A stretch of DNA of 6,180 nt from an uncultured Planctomycetaceae bacterium (GTDB taxonomy: Bacteria; Planctomycetota; Planctomycetia; Planctomycetales; Planctomycetaceae): positions 1 to 6,180 of the forward strand of contig CAIUHT010000448.1 of the NCBI GenBank assembly GCA_903898975.1, read 5' to 3'. Both the position numbers and the translations under genes were made by a program. The notes under the pieces were generated by a model, which made no database searches, was not told the DNA's origin, and saw nothing but the letters and a program-made list of their open reading frames with translations. Below are positions 4,875-6,180 of this stretch, one piece after another. The first letter of the stretch is position 1. Every line of letters starts with the position of its first letter.

Positions 4875-5768
4875 GTGGCGGCGCGGGACCTGATCAGGCG
4901 ATACCTGGAGTTGGTGCGATTCAGCCATACGCTGTTCGCCCTGCCGTTTGCGCTGCTCGCGTCGGTCCTCGCGTGGCGGCAGACGGCGATCGAGGGGGGG
5001 GGCTGGCGCTGGCAGGAACTGGTCGGGATCGTGCTGTGCATGGTCTTCGCCCGCACGGTCGCCATGGCGTTCAATCGGCTGGTCGATCGGCAGATTGATG
5101 CTGGCAACCCGCGGACGGCGGGCCGGCACCTGCCGGCGGGGCTGCTGACCGTGGGGAGCGTTGTCGGGTTGCTGTTGGTCTGCAGCCTGGGATTTGTGGC
5201 CTCGACCCTGCTGTTCCTGCCCAACGCGTGGCCGGTCTGGCTCTCTCTGCCGGTCCTGCTGTTTTTGTGTGGCTACTCTTATGCGAAGCGGTTCACCGCG
5301 TGGTGCCATTACTGGCTGGGGGCGGCGTTGATGCTCTCGCCGATCGCCGCCTGGATTGCGTTGCGGGGAGAGGTCACCTGGACGCCGGTGCTGTTGGGGC
5401 TGGCGGTCTTCTTCTGGGTCGGTGGGTTCGACGTGATTTACGCGTGCCAGGACGTGGACTTTGACCGGGGGCGGGGGTTGTTCAGCCTGCCGGCCCGGAT
5501 TGGCGTGGGACCTGCGTTGCGACTGGCCATGCTGAGCCACGCCCTGATGCTGGCCTGCCTGCTGGGGCTGTGGTGGTCGGCGGGGCTGGGTTGGCTGTTC
5601 CTGGTGGGGGTGGCGGTGGTCGCCGCCTTGCTGTGCTACGAGCACTCGCTGGTTTCGCCGCAGGACCTGACCCGAGTCAACCAGGCGTTCTTCCAGGTGA
5701 ATGCCGTGGTCAGCCTGGGACTGCTCGTGGTGGGAGTCGCGGATGTCTGGTGGAACTGGGGGCCGTAG
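4875..5768 (+). CDS. mqnP: UbiA-family prenyltransferase of the futalosine menaquinone pathway (MqnP)
   Basis: This is a 297-residue polytopic membrane protein with about eight or nine hydrophobic segments, a normal length for UbiA proteins. The first Asp-rich motif is NRLVDRQID (67-75, NxxxDxxxD). The second region is DVIYACQDVDFD (186-197), with D193, D195 and D197 available for Mg-diphosphate. YSYAKRFTAWCHYWLG (134-149) is the conserved segment between them. UbiA enzymes move a polyprenyl chain onto an aromatic ring. Here the substrate should be 1,4-dihydroxy-6-naphthoate or a close derivative, because mqnE follows on the same strand. Without that neighbour, 4-hydroxybenzoate prenyltransferase (UbiA) would be the default name. 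I chose the GTG at 4875 because GGGGAG (4864-4869) lies five bases upstream and the protein then begins at the family's usual point. A longer frame opening at a TTG within the terminator is not credible. No clear promoter is seen between the terminator and the start. Confidence 0.87.
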   Translation: MAARDLIRRYLELVRFSHTLFALPFALLASVLAWRQTAIEGGGWRWQELVGIVLCMVFARTVAMAFNRLVDRQIDAGNPRTAGRHLPAGLLTVGSVVGLLLVCSLGFVASTLLFLPNAWPVWLSLPVLLFLCGYSYAKRFTAWCHYWLGAALMLSPIAAWIALRGEVTWTPVLLGLAVFFWVGGFDVIYACQDVDFDRGRGLFSLPARIGVGPALRLAMLSHALMLACLLGLWWSAGLGWLFLVGVAVVAALLCYEHSLVSPQDLTRVNQAFFQVNAVVSLGLLVVGVADVWWNWGP

Positions 5769-5912
5769 GGGTTGAGCGATGGGTCAGACCCGGTCGGTGT
5801 CGAACCGGGGGCCCGGTTAGTGAAGTGGACAGGGTGAAGGTTGGGCGCGGTCCGGACGCATTCGTGGGCTGGTGCCGTGGAATGCTGGTGACACGCCGCA
5901 GGGGATGAAGCG

Positions 5913-6180
5913 ATGATTCAGGCGACAGACAGTGGGCGGATGGCGGAGATTGCGGCCAAGGTTGAGGCGGGCGAGCGGGTCAGTTTTGAAGAGGGAGTGT
6001 TCCTCGCCGAGCGGGGGGACCTGCTGACCCTGGGGCGCCTGGCCAACCTGGTGCGGGAACGGAAGAACGGCAACTACGCCTACTACAACACGAACATCCA
6101 CCTGAACCCCACCAATGTGTGTGTCTACCGATGCGTGTTCTGCGCGTTCCGGTCGGATCTGAAATCGCCCAAGGGGTACA
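5913..6180 (+). CDS. mqnE: Aminodeoxyfutalosine synthase (radical SAM), N-terminal part only
   Basis: The first 89 codons are present and the gene continues past the right edge. The N-terminal helices (KVEAGERVSFEEGVFLAERGD, split at 16-24 and 25-36) and AYYNTNIHLNPTNVC (56-70) match MqnE. The radical SAM cluster motif CxxxCxxC is CVYRCVFC, with C70, C74 and C77 ligating the 4Fe-4S cluster that cleaves S-adenosylmethionine. The related MqnC has a different lead-in (usually an INYTNVC-type segment after an Asp), so MqnE is preferred. MqnE joins the deoxyadenosyl radical to 3-[(1-carboxyvinyl)oxy]benzoate to give 6-amino-6-deoxyfutalosine. The start is fixed by an in-frame stop at 5889-5891, leaving the ATG at 5913 as the first; GGGGA (5901-5905) is a fair ribosome site. 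The 144-base gap from mqnP has only weak GC hairpins and no T run, so read-through from mqnP is likely. Confidence 0.93.
   Translation, partial: MIQATDSGRMAEIAAKVEAGERVSFEEGVFLAERGDLLTLGRLANLVRERKNGNYAYYNTNIHLNPTNVCVYRCVFCAFRSDLKSPKGY

Noticed and set aside
3770..5224. 484-codon minus-strand frame across the peroxiredoxin gene and part of mqnP
   Set aside because: It crosses an intrinsic terminator and two genes with clear conserved motifs on the other strand; its composition is Arg/Ser/Pro-rich.
4656..5645. 329-codon minus-strand frame antisense to mqnP
   Set aside because: It is extremely Gln/Arg/Pro-rich, as expected from the reverse of hydrophobic Leu/Val/Gly codons, and is a shadow of a membrane protein.
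5789..5816. Overlapping GC hairpins after mqnP (CCCGGT/ACCGGG and CCGGG/CCCGG)
   Set aside because: Stems of 5-6 bp without a T run; not a terminator and easily explained by GC content.
5779..5820. 13-codon open frame (ATG to TAG) between mqnP and mqnE, a possible leader peptide
   Set aside because: It has only a marginal ribosome site, no regulatory codon run and no attenuator structure with a T run; such short frames are common by chance.

Overview
This is a GC-rich (roughly two-thirds G+C by eye) bacterial chromosomal window with mostly housekeeping genes. The best taxonomic guess is Planctomycetota. The grounds are the gene mix (futalosine-type menaquinone genes, a ThiO-like glycine oxidase, an exported PrxQ-like peroxiredoxin with a TGGC active site) and the one-gene-per-transcript layout. 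This is inference from gene content, not a phylogenetic result. No mobile element, CRISPR array, phage gene or defence system is visible.

Layout, left to right. A tRNA-Val(GAC) gene is read leftwards and cut by the window edge, with a good sigma-70-type promoter just upstream. Next is a gene-free stretch of about 510 bases containing several inverted repeats. A leftward gene follows for a membrane-anchored TPR protein (439 aa). It diverges from a rightward FAD-dependent amine oxidase, most likely glycine oxidase ThiO (391 aa). ThiO converges on a leftward queF (127 aa, preQ0 reductase of queuosine synthesis). queF diverges across a 367-base gap from a rightward exported peroxiredoxin (180 aa). 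That gap holds a recognisable promoter and three evenly spaced copies of an octamer. The peroxiredoxin gene ends in a textbook intrinsic terminator. After it come a UbiA-family prenyltransferase (297 aa, MqnP-like) and the first 89 codons of mqnE (aminodeoxyfutalosine synthase, radical SAM), which runs off the right edge.

How the genes relate: only mqnP and mqnE clearly belong together. Both act in futalosine-route menaquinone synthesis, and their co-linearity supports each annotation. ThiO (thiazole precursor supply, H2O2-producing), QueF (tRNA modification), the peroxiredoxin (peroxide removal outside the cytoplasm) and the TPR protein look like separately transcribed units.

The least explained features are the three octamer repeats at 55-56 base spacing upstream of the peroxiredoxin gene, the four-residue spacing of the peroxiredoxin cysteines, a G-quadruplex-like run inside thiO, and the structured gene-free segment between the TPR gene and the tRNA. 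I did not find convincing evidence of a wholly new system.
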